A stretch of 5,938 nt of DNA, from positions 1-5,938 of the forward strand of contig CAKZXL010000946.1 in assembly GCA_937883885.1 (NCBI GenBank), read 5' to 3'. How positions within the stretch are numbered: position 1 is the first letter of the stretch; each line of letters begins with the position of its first letter. Below, piece by piece: positions 5,897-5,938 of this stretch. The notes beneath the pieces were generated by a model. The model saw only the letters and a program-made list of their open reading frames with translations. It was not told the DNA's origin and did not search any database. This DNA comes from an uncultured Aquincola sp. Lineage in GTDB: Bacteria; Pseudomonadota; Gammaproteobacteria; Burkholderiales; Burkholderiaceae. A program made the translations under genes and the position numbers.

Positions 5897-5938
5897 TTAA
5901 TCAGCGGTGATTTTTCCGGTCTCGATCACCTTCTTCCA
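5897..5938 (-). CDS. C-terminal end of an upstream gene, possibly a Bug/TctC-type solute-binding protein (partial)
   Basis: Only the last 13 codons and a TAA stop are in the window, reading WKKVIETGKITAD. A tail of the form W-x-x-V-I-x-x-x-x-I-x-A-D/E is common at the end of Bug (TctC-family) periplasmic binding proteins of tripartite tricarboxylate transporters. These are very abundant in Burkholderiales and often sit beside sugar-acid or aromatic-acid catabolic genes. The short gap to gudD and the shared strand point to one operon. The reading frame is fairly secure from its position and the stop. The family assignment rests on 13 residues and is weak. Confidence 0.45.
   Translation of the reverse strand, partial: WKKVIETGKITAD

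Noticed and set aside
1..5938. CRISPR array, insertion sequence, tRNA or rRNA gene, or phage-like module
   Set aside because: No regularly spaced repeats, transposase, terminal inverted repeats or RNA-gene signatures were seen on either strand; apart from the intergenic repeats the window is ordinary metabolic and transport genes.

Overview
The window is about 70% GC, with strongly GC-biased third codon positions. It carries two unrelated, convergent gene clusters. The gene content and a repeated GC-rich intergenic motif ending in GCGAGC direct repeats suggest a high-GC betaproteobacterium of the order Burkholderiales (Comamonadaceae/Sphaerotilaceae-like). That placement is inference from style, not from a marker gene.

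Left half, plus strand: a compact molybdate uptake and sensing operon, modA-modB-modC-modE. Positions 1-261 have no convincing gene. They hold three consecutive GC-rich hairpins (28-66, 78-112, 126-140), then a near-perfect ModE-type inverted repeat (147-168), then modA. ModA is the periplasmic molybdate-binding protein, ModB the membrane permease and ModC the ATPase. ModE is the molybdate-responsive regulator, with a winged helix-turn-helix and two Mop domains. The genes overlap or nearly touch (TTGA at modA/modB, a 6-base gap at modB/modC, TGATG at modC/modE), so one transcript and coupled translation are likely. ModC lacks the C-terminal TOBE/Mop domain usual in the family, so the only recognisable intracellular molybdate-binding domains in the operon are the two in ModE. 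The ModE-type site upstream makes a feedback loop the simplest model.

Middle, 3302-3409: a convergent intergenic region with two near-identical 20-base direct repeats flanking a 9-bp stem. It may serve as a terminator or REP-like element.

Right half, minus strand (read right to left): the last 13 codons of a gene that may be a Bug/TctC-type solute-binding protein, then a full-length glucarate dehydratase (gudD), then a Tat-exported SMP-30/gluconolactonase-family protein. They are 15 and 36 bases apart and look like an aldarate (D-glucarate) catabolic operon. The lactonase-like protein would open sugar-acid lactones in the periplasm, a carrier would import the acid, and GudD would dehydrate it to 5-keto-4-deoxy-D-glucarate. 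The enzymes are well supported by sequence; the pathway order and the transport step are inferred.
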